A program made the translations under genes and the position numbers. From Pseudomonadota bacterium (GTDB taxonomy: Bacteria; Myxococcota_A; UBA796; GCA-2862545), in assembly GCA_023954855.1 (NCBI GenBank), contig JAGSGY010000056.1:1-37714 (forward strand): 37,714 nucleotides of DNA, given 5' to 3'. The notes under the pieces were generated by a model. The model saw only the letters and a program-made list of their open reading frames with translations. It made no database searches and had not been told where the DNA came from. This document shows, piece by piece, positions 7,661 to 16,517 of the stretch (position 1 is the stretch's first letter; every line of letters begins with the position of its first letter).

Positions 7661-9411
7661 CGATCCGAGGTCGTTTTCAGCTGGGCGGCCTGCCACGCAA
7701 GCTGCGCATCGAGCTCCGCCAGCCAGAGGGACCAACTGTGCCCCTCACCCTCGACCCAACGCACATCACCGCGCTCACCGAGCACTGACGCGAGCGCTTG
7801 GTTGCTTGGATACCAGATGTCTTCGGTGCCGCAGACCAGCTGCACAGGCGGGAACTCCCCTTCGAGCGAGCGAAGGCGATGCAGTGCCGAGCGAGACTCC
7901 CAGGCCTCGCGATTCGCGTCGAGCGGTCCGAGCAGCTCCTGCAGCTGCTTGCGACTCTCGGCGAAGGTCAGGTCGACCGCACCGGAGAGGACCGAGACCG
8001 CGCCATAGGCAGCCGGATCGTCGAGCGCGAAGTTGAGCGCGCCGTGCCCGCCCATCGAGATGCCAAGCAGACCGATCTGCCCAGAGTGCGGCACCGCGTC
8101 TTCGATGGCCGGCCGCTGCTCATCGACAAACCAGGTGGCCACCTGATTGCTGGGGTCGTTCGGCGAGTCCAGGTACCAGCCAAACGGCCGCCCATCGGGC
8201 ATGGCGAGGATCAGCCCATGCTTGGTGGCCAGACCCTGAAGATCGCGATGCGCCTTCTCGGAGAGCATGGTCCAGTTGTCCCAGGCACCGTGCAGCAAGT
8301 ACACGAGTGGAAGCCCACCCGCCGGCACATGCCTCGGCACCATCACCAGCGAGGGTGTCGACTCTCGACGCGCCGTGGACTGCAGGTCCAGACGGGAGGC
8401 CACGGCCAGTGTCTCGTCCGCCGGCATCAGCGCCCCCGCACGCTCAAGCCGCGGGAGCAGGCGCTGCACCACCGACTTGGCGCCCAAGCGCGTGAGATGC
8501 ACCCCGTCGGACATGTGCATCAGGCCGGCACTTCCGTCGTGAGACACGTCGACCTTGTAGCTGCCATCGGTCTCAGCGGTGAGGTCGGACTGCTCGACGT
8601 AGACACCGCCGGCGTCGACCACCGCGCTCTCGAGAATGCGGTCGAGCCGACGCAAGCGCTCCGAGAAGCCCTCGTCCTTGACCACGCCCATGCCCACCCA
8701 GACAACCTCGGCGCCGGCGGCCTCGGTGGCGGTGACCATCGCGCTCACCCGGGAGGCGTACTCCCCGTCCCAGCCTTCCTTGCCGAATGCGACGCGCTTG
8801 CCATCGACCTGAATGGGCTGACAGTCATTGCCGCCAAAGTTCGCGATCACGAGGTCGGGCTCGTGTTCCTCGACCAGCTTCTCGAGGTGGGCCGGCCAGT
8901 CGAACACATCCGAGCGCACCAGCCCGGTGCCGAGGCGACCATCGCGAATCGCCACCACGCCGTAGGTCTCCTCGAGCACCCGCCGAAGCTCCGACCCAAG
9001 GTAGGAGTTGATCGTGGATGCGCCGACGACCAGCACGCGCTTGGCCGGCGGCGTCAGCCCGGTCCAGGCGACCGGCTCGTCCGGACCGACTGGAACGACC
9101 GGAGCAGGCGGCTCTGGGGGCGGCGGTGGTGGCGGTGCCGCGAAAGTCCCAAGCGCGGCGGACTGGGTTGCAGCCTCTTCGAGCGCCGAGCGCAGCGTGG
9201 GAACCCCGAGAGTCTCGCCGACCCGTACGGCCAGCGCAGCCACTGGCTCCAGCGCCGACTCCTTCTGCGCGAGTGAGGTGTGCAGATCGGGCGCCGCCCA
9301 CACGGCGAGCACCACAGCGAGTCCCCACAGCGATGCAAACAACGGCATCGGCGAGGTCTCGGAGGTGAAGGCCGGCCGAAGCGGGCGGTATTTGTCGACG
9401 ACGTGCGGCAT
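7657..9411 (-). CDS. Two-enzyme fusion: SGNH (DUF459-like) plus EstA/EsteraseD-type alpha/beta hydrolase, membrane-anchored
   Basis: 584 residues. A hydrophobic segment at ~22-40 should anchor it, with the rest outside the cytoplasm. A Pro-rich hinge (92-107) follows. The first enzyme domain (~124-325) has SGNH blocks: GAST with Ser132, GGND (Asn195), and DGVHLT (Asp302, His305). The second (~352-578) is an alpha/beta hydrolase: LLHGAW oxyanion loop (373-378), GISMGGHG nucleophile Ser452, Asp531 in CGTED, His558 in GEGHSW. Both catalytic sets look intact. The start overlaps the MBOAT stop by one base (TAATG). By analogy with AlgI/AlgJ and PatA/PatB pairs, the SGNH part probably moves acyl groups onto or off an envelope glycan; the esterase could remove them. 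Substrate unknown. Confidence 0.85.
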   Translation of the reverse strand: MPHVVDKYRPLRPAFTSETSPMPLFASLWGLAVVLAVWAAPDLHTSLAQKESALEPVAALAVRVGETLGVPTLRSALEEAATQSAALGTFAAPPPPPPPEPPAPVVPVGPDEPVAWTGLTPPAKRVLVVGASTINSYLGSELRRVLEETYGVVAIRDGRLGTGLVRSDVFDWPAHLEKLVEEHEPDLVIANFGGNDCQPIQVDGKRVAFGKEGWDGEYASRVSAMVTATEAAGAEVVWVGMGVVKDEGFSERLRRLDRILESAVVDAGGVYVEQSDLTAETDGSYKVDVSHDGSAGLMHMSDGVHLTRLGAKSVVQRLLPRLERAGALMPADETLAVASRLDLQSTARRESTPSLVMVPRHVPAGGLPLVYLLHGAWDNWTMLSEKAHRDLQGLATKHGLILAMPDGRPFGWYLDSPNDPSNQVATWFVDEQRPAIEDAVPHSGQIGLLGISMGGHGALNFALDDPAAYGAVSVLSGAVDLTFAESRKQLQELLGPLDANREAWESRSALHRLRSLEGEFPPVQLVCGTEDIWYPSNQALASVLGERGDVRWVEGEGHSWSLWLAELDAQLAWQAAQLKTTSDR

Positions 9412-10859
9412 TAGAAGGCGAAGTAGACGTGAGGGTTGATGTCAGAGGGCTGAAGCACCATGACGAGAGCAAAGGCGCCGGCCCAGAGGACAGGGCGCGC
9501 CGGGACGGGAAGAGCGGTCTGCCAGGCGATGGCCTTCTCGCGCCAGGCGTTGCCCCAGAAGTTCATCGCAAACACCAGGGCGATGGTCGGGATCACGAGG
9601 AGGTCCATGCCCTTGCCGACGGTCGACAATGTCAGCAGCTGGGACACGAAGGACATCGCAGTCTCGACATCGGGTGTGTAGAAGAAGAAGCGCGACACCA
9701 CGATCAAATGCAGGGTGTACACCCACGCGAGAGCCGTGTACCAGCCCGAGAAGGTGAGCGTCTTCGGGTCGATACCCCGCGAGCGACGCCAGTCTTGGAG
9801 CATCTTGTAGAGCACGAGGCCGACGCCGTGCATCGCGCCCCAGATCACGAAGCCCCATGCCGCCCCATGCCAGAGCCCAGCCACGAGAAGGGTCAGGAAG
9901 AGGTTCGTGTAGACCCGCGGGTAGCTGGCCCTCGAGCCGCCCATCGGCAGGAAGATGTAGTCGCGCATGCAGTGGGCGAACGTGATGTGCCAGCGGCGCC
10001 AGAACTCGGCGATATTGCTCGCACCATGCGGCTGGTTGAAGTTTCGCGGAAGCTCGAAGCCGAGCAGCAGCGCGAAGCCTCTCGCGAGGTCGGTGTACCC
10101 AGAGAAGTCGCAGTACACCTGCATCGACTTGCCATAGGTGGCGACGAGCAGCTCGAGCGTCGAGTACTCATCGGGAGCCTGGTAGCAGCCGTTCAGCTTG
10201 GACGCGAGGTAGCTCGACAGCACCACGGTCTTGAACGCGCCGCTCATCAGTAAGGTCGTCGAGCGAGGCACATCCGGCACGCCGGCGGGCCCCTCCCCGG
10301 TCAGCTGTGGCAGCAGGTCTCTCGAGCGCGTGATCGGACCGATCAACAGCTGTGGAAAGAAGGTGATGTACAGCACGTAGTCGCGCAGGTTCTGAGCCCG
10401 CTCACCGTAGCCTCGGTACAAGTCAACCAGGTAGGTGCACGACTGAAACGTGTAGAAGCTGATGCCGACCGGAAGCACGATCTCGAGAATCGGCAGCAGC
10501 GGATCTGCCCCGGCCCAACCCGCGACGCGATTGAGCTCCGTCGAGAAGAAGCCGTAGTACTTGAAGCTGCCGAGAAACGCCAGATTCAGCACCATCGCGA
10601 GCCAGAACACCGGCCTGGCGCGGTCCCCGGCCTCTCCGTTCTCTTTCCTCGGCACCGCGGCGAGGGCTTCACCGAGCCCAAAGTTCACAACCGCAGAGCC
10701 CAAGAGCAGAGCGAGGCGCCACCAGCCGAGAGGGGCGTAGAACAGCACACTTGACGCAAGCAAGAGCCACTTCTGCGCAGACCGACGGCCGCGAAGGAGC
10801 CAAAACGCCGTGCCTGTGACCAGGAACAGCACCGCGAACTGGGAGGTAGCAAACTGCAA
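9411..10859 (-). CDS. MBOAT family O-acyltransferase (AlgI/DltB/PatA-like)
   Basis: 482 residues with many membrane helices. Family hallmarks are visible: GISFYTFQS (132-140), FPQLLIGPI (168-176), YCDFSGYTDLARG (249-261), EFWRRWHIT (285-293) and the catalytic His331 in GLWHGAAW. MBOAT proteins carry acyl groups, usually acetyl, across the membrane to a partner SGNH protein that modifies a polysaccharide or peptidoglycan; the partner is the next gene. The only available start is TTG at 10859, since an in-frame TAA lies 14 codons upstream and no ATG or GTG is in between; it lacks a Shine-Dalgarno. The glycan modified cannot be told from the window. Confidence 0.88.
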   Translation of the reverse strand: MQFATSQFAVLFLVTGTAFWLLRGRRSAQKWLLLASSVLFYAPLGWWRLALLLGSAVVNFGLGEALAAVPRKENGEAGDRARPVFWLAMVLNLAFLGSFKYYGFFSTELNRVAGWAGADPLLPILEIVLPVGISFYTFQSCTYLVDLYRGYGERAQNLRDYVLYITFFPQLLIGPITRSRDLLPQLTGEGPAGVPDVPRSTTLLMSGAFKTVVLSSYLASKLNGCYQAPDEYSTLELLVATYGKSMQVYCDFSGYTDLARGFALLLGFELPRNFNQPHGASNIAEFWRRWHITFAHCMRDYIFLPMGGSRASYPRVYTNLFLTLLVAGLWHGAAWGFVIWGAMHGVGLVLYKMLQDWRRSRGIDPKTLTFSGWYTALAWVYTLHLIVVSRFFFYTPDVETAMSFVSQLLTLSTVGKGMDLLVIPTIALVFAMNFWGNAWREKAIAWQTALPVPARPVLWAGAFALVMVLQPSDINPHVYFAF

Positions 10860-10862
10860 GGC

Positions 10863-10894
10863 GGGAGGGGGCGGGAGGAACGAGGCGGGACGGG
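10863..10894 (+). other. G-tract cluster (potential G-quadruplex) at the MBOAT start
   Basis: The plus strand has five runs of three or more G within 32 nt (10863-65, 10867-71, 10873-75, 10887-89, 10892-94), directly before the MBOAT TTG codon. The mRNA strand here is C-rich, which explains the missing ribosome-binding site. Structure formation is only a possibility. Confidence 0.35.
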
Positions 10895-10907
10895 CACCTT
10901 ACCGCGT

Positions 10908-13900
10908 TCAGGGGGTCCGCAGCACCCCATTCGGTAGGACCACCGCGGAGGTGGTCTGCTCGAGGCGCTCACGAATCAGCGTAGAGCCCTGCGGTGGATG
11001 GGTTGGCCAGAGGTGAACGACGCCCGCATCTCCCGCCGCGGCGACGCGCATCGCGTCTGGCGAGACCGCGACCGCCCGCAGCGGAACGTCGACGCCGAGG
11101 TAGGCGAGGCTCCAATCCCCCCTCCAGAGGCGAAGGGAGCCGTCCTCGCTCACCGAGACGACCGTGTCCTCGGCCCAGTCCACCGCAGTCACCGCGCCGG
11201 TGTGTCCCTCGAGTCGCCGAATCGCATCGCCTTCGATGACGACGACCTCGAAGCCCTCGGCGGCCACCGCAATGGCGCCTGCCTTGGACCAGCTCAGGTC
11301 CGCGATCACGCCGTCTCCGACCGTCCACTCACGCTCTTCGGTCCAGACCGCGCCCTCGAAGCTTCCCGCCGCAATCCGGCCATCCGAAGACCAAGCGAGC
11401 GCGCCAACCTCGGCGTCGAGCTCAGCCACGATCTCGAAAGTGCCGGCCTCGACGTCCCAGATACGCACGGTGCCGTCCTTACCCGCCGTCGCGAGTCGCC
11501 CATCCTCAGCAAAGGTCACCGCGTGAATCCGGCTGCGATGCCCCTCGAGTTCGCGAAGCTCACCGGAGGCAATCTCCCAGACCGACAAGCCTCGCCCGCG
11601 CATGGCACCCGCCGCCCAGCGACCATCTGGAGAGACCGCCAGGTCGTCGATGCGCTCGCGGCCTTGAAGCACGCGGCCGTCGATGCGCACCGTGCGGTCC
11701 CGGCTCGCGGAGACCAGCCGACCCTCCGACCAACCAAGGGCCTCGACCTCATCGTCGTGCTCGGACCCGATGCTCGACCGCCCCGTCGACACATCCCAGA
11801 GCCGTGCCGTGTAGTCCGAGGAGCCGCTCGCGAGCGTCTGGCCATCCGGGGAGAACGAGAGGTCCATGACGCGCCGCGTATGCCCCGAGAACCGACTGGG
11901 CGCTTCAGCGCGCACCCGCCAGATCCGAGCACTTCCATCAGAAGACGAGCTCGCCAACCACTCTCCGTCCGAAGAGAAGGTCACGTGACGCACCGCATCG
12001 CTGTGGCCGACGAGGTGCCGCACTCCGCCGGTGGCCAAGTCGAAGAGCCATGCCGAGCCATCCTCGACACCGACCCCGACCACCTCGAGGTCCGGCGAGA
12101 CGTCGAGATGCCGCACCACACCGCCGACCACGCCAAGAAGCTCGCCTTCTCCGGTCTCGAGATCCCAGATGCGCAGCTCGCCGTCCCGCGCGCCCGTCAC
12201 CACACGTCCATCCGCGACAAAGCCGCTTCGCCGTACCTCATGCTGATGGCCGCGAAGCAGTCGGACGTCCTCGACACCGTCGGCGCCCATGCGCAATGCG
12301 GCCGCCGTTCCATCGCGCGAGGTGCTCACCAACCAGCTCACGTCGGCGTTGAAGTGAAGCGAGCGCACATCGCCCTCGTGCACGTCGACAAAGCGCCCCT
12401 CTCCGCCATCGAGTGGCCAGATGCCGATGCGGCCACCCACCCCGGCCGTGGCCAGCCAGGCACCATCGGGCGAGAAAGCCACGCTGTCGACGCTGCCCTC
12501 GTGTCCGCCGAAGTTGCGCACCGCCTCGCCCTCGCTGTTCCACAGCCAGGCCGTGCCATCCCCGCTACCGGTGATCATCCACGGCTTGAGCGGATGGAGC
12601 GCCGCCGCCTCGATCTTCGCGCCGTGCCCCTCGAGTGCGGTGTACTCCCCCGTTGACACGTCCCAGATCCGCGCCGTGCGGTCGCGACTCGAGGACCACA
12701 GCCGACCATCCGCGGTGAAGGCCACCGTCTTCACATCGTCGTCGTGCCGGCCAAGAATGCGGCTCTCGCCGGTCTCGAGGTTCCAGACGCGCACCGTCTC
12801 GTCGTAGCCGGCGGTCGCGAGCCACTGACCACCCGCAGAGAACGCGCTGCCGCGCACCTCGTCGAGGTGACCGCGCAGTACATGACGGGCCACCCCGAGC
12901 GTCTCGGCTTCGAGCAGCACCGCAAAGGCGCGGTTCCACTCGGCATCCGGTCCGAGCCGTCGCAACCAGGCCACCGAGCGCGTGGGGTCGTGCACGAGCT
13001 CGTTGCTCGCCTGCTGAAGCAGCAGCATGTCCGCCTGCGTCTGCAGCTCGTGCCGCGCGGCGTCCGACGTCCTGGCCGCCGATTCCGCCTGCTGCCACAG
13101 CGCCGTCGCAAGCACTGCGGAGACCACGAGCACCACCGCCAGACCGACAAGAGTCGCCGTCAGGGTTCGGTTTCGCCGGGCGAACTTGGTGAGCTGGTAG
13201 GTCGTGGTCGCCGGACGCGCGAGAATCGGCTCGTCGCGCAGGTAGCGCCGAAGGTCCTCGGCCACGTCCCAGGCCGACTGGTAGCGCTGGGCGGCGTCCT
13301 TCTCGAGGCACTTCGCGACGATGACCGTGATGTCACCTGCGAGCGCCCGGTCCAGGCGTCCGAGCGGCGGGGCCTCGACCTCGGTGATGATGCGCACCAT
13401 CTCGGGAAGCGGCTTGTTGCGCAGCGTGTACGGCGGTCGCCCGGCGAGCAGCTCGTAGGCAATGACCCCGAGCGCGTACACATCCGAGCGACCGTCGAGG
13501 TCTCCACCGCCGATCGTGGCCTGCTCAGGACTCATGTACTGCGGGGTGCCGATGATCTGCCCCACCCGCGTGTGTCCGGGCTGGTCGTCATCGTCCATCG
13601 CTCGGGCGATGCCAAAGTCGAGCACCTTTGGCTGCCCCTCATCGGTGACCAGGATGTTTCCGGGCTTCAGGTCGCGATGCACCACGCCCTTGAGGTGCGC
13701 GTGGTGGACCGCGTCGGCGATATCGGCGAGCAGCGTGAGCAACTCGGCCGTCTCGAGGCCTTCCGCCGCTTCATCGAGGGTCGCGCCGTCGATATGCTCC
13801 ATCGCAAACCACGACTGGTCCGGGTCCGCGTGCGCTTCGAGAATCCGGGCGATTCCCGGGTGATCGAGACGTGCGAGCACCTCGGCTTCCCACTCGAAGC

Positions 13901-14384
13901 GGCGACGCTGGTGGGCCGCCGTCGCGCGAATCACCTTGATGGCGACCTTACGTCGGGGACGGTCCTGCTCGGCCAAGTAGACCACGCCCATGCCACCCTC
14001 ACCGAGCTTGCTGAGAATGCGGTAGCGCCCGAGTCGTTGGCCTGAGTCCTCGCGGGCCGAGGTGGGTGCTGGTGGTGGCGTAGCCGTCGGCGAGAGCGTG
14101 GGTCCGTCGGCACCCGGGAAGTACGTCTCGCTGGCATCGCTTGGCGCGAGTGTAGGCTCGTCCACACCGGGAAAGAACGTCGCCCCATCGTCGGGGGCCG
14201 GACTCAGCGTCGGCCCGTCTGCCGCCGAGACCCCATCGTCTTCAGGCCCGGGGAAGAAGGTGTCGCCAGCCGAAGCCACATCCGGACGCTCGCGCAATAG
14301 GCGGGCCAAGCCGGGATCCACAGCCTCGACCTCTGCAAAGAGCTTCTCGCGCTCAGCAGGCTCAAGGGCCGCGACGTCGGCCAT
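10908..14384 (-). CDS. Transmembrane Ser/Thr protein kinase with C-terminal WD40 repeats
   Basis: 1158 residues. Residues 40-100 are a low-complexity region with three T[FY]FPG and three PTL[SA]P motifs. The kinase domain (~120-385) has GEGGMGVVY, Lys150 in VAIK, HRDLKPGN (Asp238), DFG (Asp256) and GTPQYMSPEQ, so it looks active. One membrane helix (~408-428) follows. After a helical linker come about 14-16 WD40 units ending in RIWD/RLWD-type strands, enough for two beta-propellers, predicted outside the membrane. A sensor that couples extracytoplasmic binding to phosphorylation is inference. ATG 14384 has no Shine-Dalgarno, whereas AGGAG sits 5 nt before an in-frame CTG at 14411, so a nine-residue longer form is possible. 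Confidence 0.9.
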   Translation of the reverse strand: MADVAALEPAEREKLFAEVEAVDPGLARLLRERPDVASAGDTFFPGPEDDGVSAADGPTLSPAPDDGATFFPGVDEPTLAPSDASETYFPGADGPTLSPTATPPPAPTSAREDSGQRLGRYRILSKLGEGGMGVVYLAEQDRPRRKVAIKVIRATAAHQRRRFEWEAEVLARLDHPGIARILEAHADPDQSWFAMEHIDGATLDEAAEGLETAELLTLLADIADAVHHAHLKGVVHRDLKPGNILVTDEGQPKVLDFGIARAMDDDDQPGHTRVGQIIGTPQYMSPEQATIGGGDLDGRSDVYALGVIAYELLAGRPPYTLRNKPLPEMVRIITEVEAPPLGRLDRALAGDITVIVAKCLEKDAAQRYQSAWDVAEDLRRYLRDEPILARPATTTYQLTKFARRNRTLTATLVGLAVVLVVSAVLATALWQQAESAARTSDAARHELQTQADMLLLQQASNELVHDPTRSVAWLRRLGPDAEWNRAFAVLLEAETLGVARHVLRGHLDEVRGSAFSAGGQWLATAGYDETVRVWNLETGESRILGRHDDDVKTVAFTADGRLWSSSRDRTARIWDVSTGEYTALEGHGAKIEAAALHPLKPWMITGSGDGTAWLWNSEGEAVRNFGGHEGSVDSVAFSPDGAWLATAGVGGRIGIWPLDGGEGRFVDVHEGDVRSLHFNADVSWLVSTSRDGTAAALRMGADGVEDVRLLRGHQHEVRRSGFVADGRVVTGARDGELRIWDLETGEGELLGVVGGVVRHLDVSPDLEVVGVGVEDGSAWLFDLATGGVRHLVGHSDAVRHVTFSSDGEWLASSSSDGSARIWRVRAEAPSRFSGHTRRVMDLSFSPDGQTLASGSSDYTARLWDVSTGRSSIGSEHDDEVEALGWSEGRLVSASRDRTVRIDGRVLQGRERIDDLAVSPDGRWAAGAMRGRGLSVWEIASGELRELEGHRSRIHAVTFAEDGRLATAGKDGTVRIWDVEAGTFEIVAELDAEVGALAWSSDGRIAAGSFEGAVWTEEREWTVGDGVIADLSWSKAGAIAVAAEGFEVVVIEGDAIRRLEGHTGAVTAVDWAEDTVVSVSEDGSLRLWRGDWSLAYLGVDVPLRAVAVSPDAMRVAAAGDAGVVHLWPTHPPQGSTLIRERLEQTTSAVVLPNGVLRTP

Positions 14385-14452
14385 CCACTGTTTCAGGGCG
14401 TTCTCTTGCAGCGGAACTCCTGATGCATGCTACCGAATGCGACGGCCGCCGT

Positions 14453-15481
14453 TCACTCCAAGGCTGCCGGCAGCGTCCAGTCGGCCCAGATTGGATAGTG
14501 GTCCGAGAAGGGCTCGCAGTCCTCACGACAGATGCGCGGGTCGGCGAAGCTCCCCGCATCCGCGAAGATCAGGTCGATGACAAACGGCAGCTCGTCGAGC
14601 GTGATGCGGTCGGCCGGGTCGAGCTCGGCATGGCTGTCGGTGTAGCCCTGAGTCAGGAAAGCCTGGGACACGCCGTCGTTCTCGTCGCCATTCTGCAGAT
14701 CGAAGACGTAGGTGCCCGCGTTCAGGTCGCCCCCTCCCATCCGCGTGAACGGCCGCTCGGCGAGCTTGGCCACCGTCTCGGTCGCCTGGGCAGCCCGCAC
14801 ATCCGCGTCGGTCGCCCCACTCGCGAGATGAAGACTCGACACATGCACGATCTGATCGCCGACGACGATGTCCGCGACGATGCCGACTCGCCCGCCGAGG
14901 CGCGTGGACCAGCTCGAGCCGCGGTCTTCGGGGGCCGTGTACCAGCTCACGTTGTCGGCGTGCCGAAACACGTCGACATTGGCCATCGGGTAGCGCGAGA
15001 GCAGCGCGTTTCCGTGCTCACAGACCTCGGTCACCTCGCTCCCCTGCCCGCGAACCTCCATGAACTCGGTCGCGTAGACGAAGTCCATCTGCAGCGCTTC
15101 GGCCAGCTCGAAGGTGGTGTGTCGGGAGCCGGTCCGACTGCAGCCGCGGTCGGTCTCCGAGAGCAGGAAGACGTCGGGAGACGGGGCCGAGGACGACGCG
15201 AGCCACTCGAGCACGCCGTCGAGAGAGTGACCCCGCTCGATGTTGTAGGAAAGCACGGTGAGGGTGTCGGTCGCAGCAGGCGCGGTCTCGACCAGGCGTC
15301 CCGTCTCGGGCGCGCAGTCGATGAAAATGACGTCCTCGGCCGCATCCGGGTCACCGGCCTCTGCACAGAGGCGCTCGCTCAGATCGGGGGCCTCGGACCC
15401 TCCTTGCATCCAGTCCAGCTCGTACTCGATCGGGGCTTGTGCGGAGCCACACCCCACCAGCATAAGGGCGGCCCACCTCAT
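14453..15481 (-). CDS. Endonuclease/exonuclease/phosphatase-fold lipoprotein
   Basis: 342 residues. A short signal with lipobox LMLVGC makes Cys11 the lipidated residue. The EEP fold is recognised by LSYNIERG (Asn80), LLSETD (Glu109), GNALLSRYP, SSLHLASG (His218), GGDLNAG (Asp252, Asn254) and FSDHYPIW (Asp327, His328), the usual metal and catalytic residues. Such enzymes cleave phosphodiesters (DNA, phosphoinositides, sphingomyelin); the substrate here is unknown, and Cys pairs suggest disulfides in the envelope. The start overlaps the preceding gene's stop in ATGA, so it is the fifth gene of the pntA operon and is translationally coupled. Confidence 0.82.
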   Translation of the reverse strand: MRWAALMLVGCGSAQAPIEYELDWMQGGSEAPDLSERLCAEAGDPDAAEDVIFIDCAPETGRLVETAPAATDTLTVLSYNIERGHSLDGVLEWLASSSAPSPDVFLLSETDRGCSRTGSRHTTFELAEALQMDFVYATEFMEVRGQGSEVTEVCEHGNALLSRYPMANVDVFRHADNVSWYTAPEDRGSSWSTRLGGRVGIVADIVVGDQIVHVSSLHLASGATDADVRAAQATETVAKLAERPFTRMGGGDLNAGTYVFDLQNGDENDGVSQAFLTQGYTDSHAELDPADRITLDELPFVIDLIFADAGSFADPRICREDCEPFSDHYPIWADWTLPAALE

Positions 15482-15957
15482 CGCGAAGCCTCGCTCTCAG
15501 CACGCTCACGAAGCGCCTGAGTCTCGGCCTCGAGCCCCCCTTCGAGCGCCGCGCCGTAGCTCTTCTCGACCGTCTTCGACGCCATGCCCTTCACGGCGAG
15601 CTCGACCCGAAAGCGCGTTCCTCCGTCGGAGGTCGCCTCGAGGGTTCGGCACCGGGAGCCCTTTGCGAACAGCGTGAACCAGCCGAGATCGTGCCAGCAG
15701 AATCGGTCGTAGGGCGTGACTTCATCGACGCGGTGCCCGGCACGTCGCTGCTTGTCGCCGAGCACCACCTGCGCGACAACCCGTCCGCCGACAGCCATCT
15801 CACCCTCGGCCTCGACCAGCCACGGATTCCACTCCGAGTAGGCATCGACGTCGGTGAGCACGGCCCAGACCACCTCGGGGGGTGCTGCGATCTCGACCTC
15901 GGCCACACGGGTCTCGAAGCCGCCAGCCAGTGCGCTGCCGAGTAGCAAAGCGATCAC
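15478..15957 (-). CDS. SRPBCC (START-like/polyketide-cyclase-type) protein, probably exported
   Basis: 159 residues. After a short hydrophobic N-terminus (IALLLGSALAGG, a plausible signal peptide) comes a START-like opening: VEIAAPPEVVWAVLTDVDAYSEWNPWL, the signature of SRPBCC proteins that hold hydrophobic ligands in a deep cavity. Later strands (VLGDKQRRAGHRVDEVTPYDRFCW; GTRFRVELAVKG) fit the family. The start is GTG, overlapping the previous stop as GTGA. An exported START-like protein coupled to transhydrogenase genes is unusual; a lipid-binding role is inference. Confidence 0.72.
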   Translation of the reverse strand: MIALLLGSALAGGFETRVAEVEIAAPPEVVWAVLTDVDAYSEWNPWLVEAEGEMAVGGRVVAQVVLGDKQRRAGHRVDEVTPYDRFCWHDLGWFTLFAKGSRCRTLEATSDGGTRFRVELAVKGMASKTVEKSYGAALEGGLEAETQALRERAESEASR

Positions 15958-16514
15958 TCAGTCACCCCTCGCAACCTGTGTAGTTCGCTCGGGACCGTCC
16001 CGGTACGCGTCTCCCGGGCGGCGTGGGCGAGCTGGTCCAGATCTGCGGCGAGACGGAGACGCTGCCTGAGTGGCGTGCGGTTCGCGAGAATGTCGTGGCG
16101 TGTCAGGCCCACGAGCAGCGTCACGGTGTCGCCGGAGCAGGTGACGTCGGTGAGTTCCCAGGTCGGGATCTCGACGTCGTCCACGTGGATGCGGATGGCG
16201 TTGGCCTCGATGATCGTGCGGCGCTTCGGGCGAAGCCTATCGAGGCCAAAGACCAGCCCCGGAGTCGCGAGCGCTGCGAACACAGCTGCCAACCCGCCGG
16301 CCCCGCCCGCGAGCCCGGCCGTCGAAATCGCGAGCACCAAGGTCACGAACATCGCCACAGGGGGCTGAAGGAGTCCGCCATACACCGCGTTCAGCGTCCG
16401 GACGTAGGCCTCGACCACCGAGTCGGCCTCGAGCCATGGCTGCTCTTGATGAACGAGCACCGCACGGAGCCCACCCAATGACTGGCCGGGGGGACCCTCG
16501 ACGGGCTCGGACAT
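15954..16514 (-). CDS. Membrane hypothetical protein in the pntAB operon
   Basis: 186 residues, family not recognised. Two closely spaced membrane helices (~47-90, rich in Gly/Ala: LVLAISTAGLAGGAGGLAAVF) are followed by a basic turn (RLRPKRRT) and a compact beta-rich soluble domain (IIEANAIRIHVDDVEIPTWE), resembling small membrane proteins with a PH-like domain, though I cannot assign it. ATG 16514 begins 3 nt after the pntB stop; AGAAGG inside the pntB end may serve as ribosome-binding site. It overlaps the next gene by GTGA. Confidence 0.65.
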   Translation of the reverse strand: MSEPVEGPPGQSLGGLRAVLVHQEQPWLEADSVVEAYVRTLNAVYGGLLQPPVAMFVTLVLAISTAGLAGGAGGLAAVFAALATPGLVFGLDRLRPKRRTIIEANAIRIHVDDVEIPTWELTDVTCSGDTVTLLVGLTRHDILANRTPLRQRLRLAADLDQLAHAARETRTGTVPSELHRLRGVTE

Positions 16515-16517
16515 CGG

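Noticed and set aside
7798-9276. 492-codon plus-strand frame
   Set aside because: Shadow of the SGNH/esterase fusion gene, whose catalytic motifs are intact on the minus strand; the translation is Arg/His/Gln-rich without recognisable features.
11000-14000. Long plus-strand frames opposite the kinase-WD40 gene (10998-12656, 12744-14045)
   Set aside because: High GC antisense shadows; no motifs, and the minus-strand gene has full kinase and WD40 signatures.
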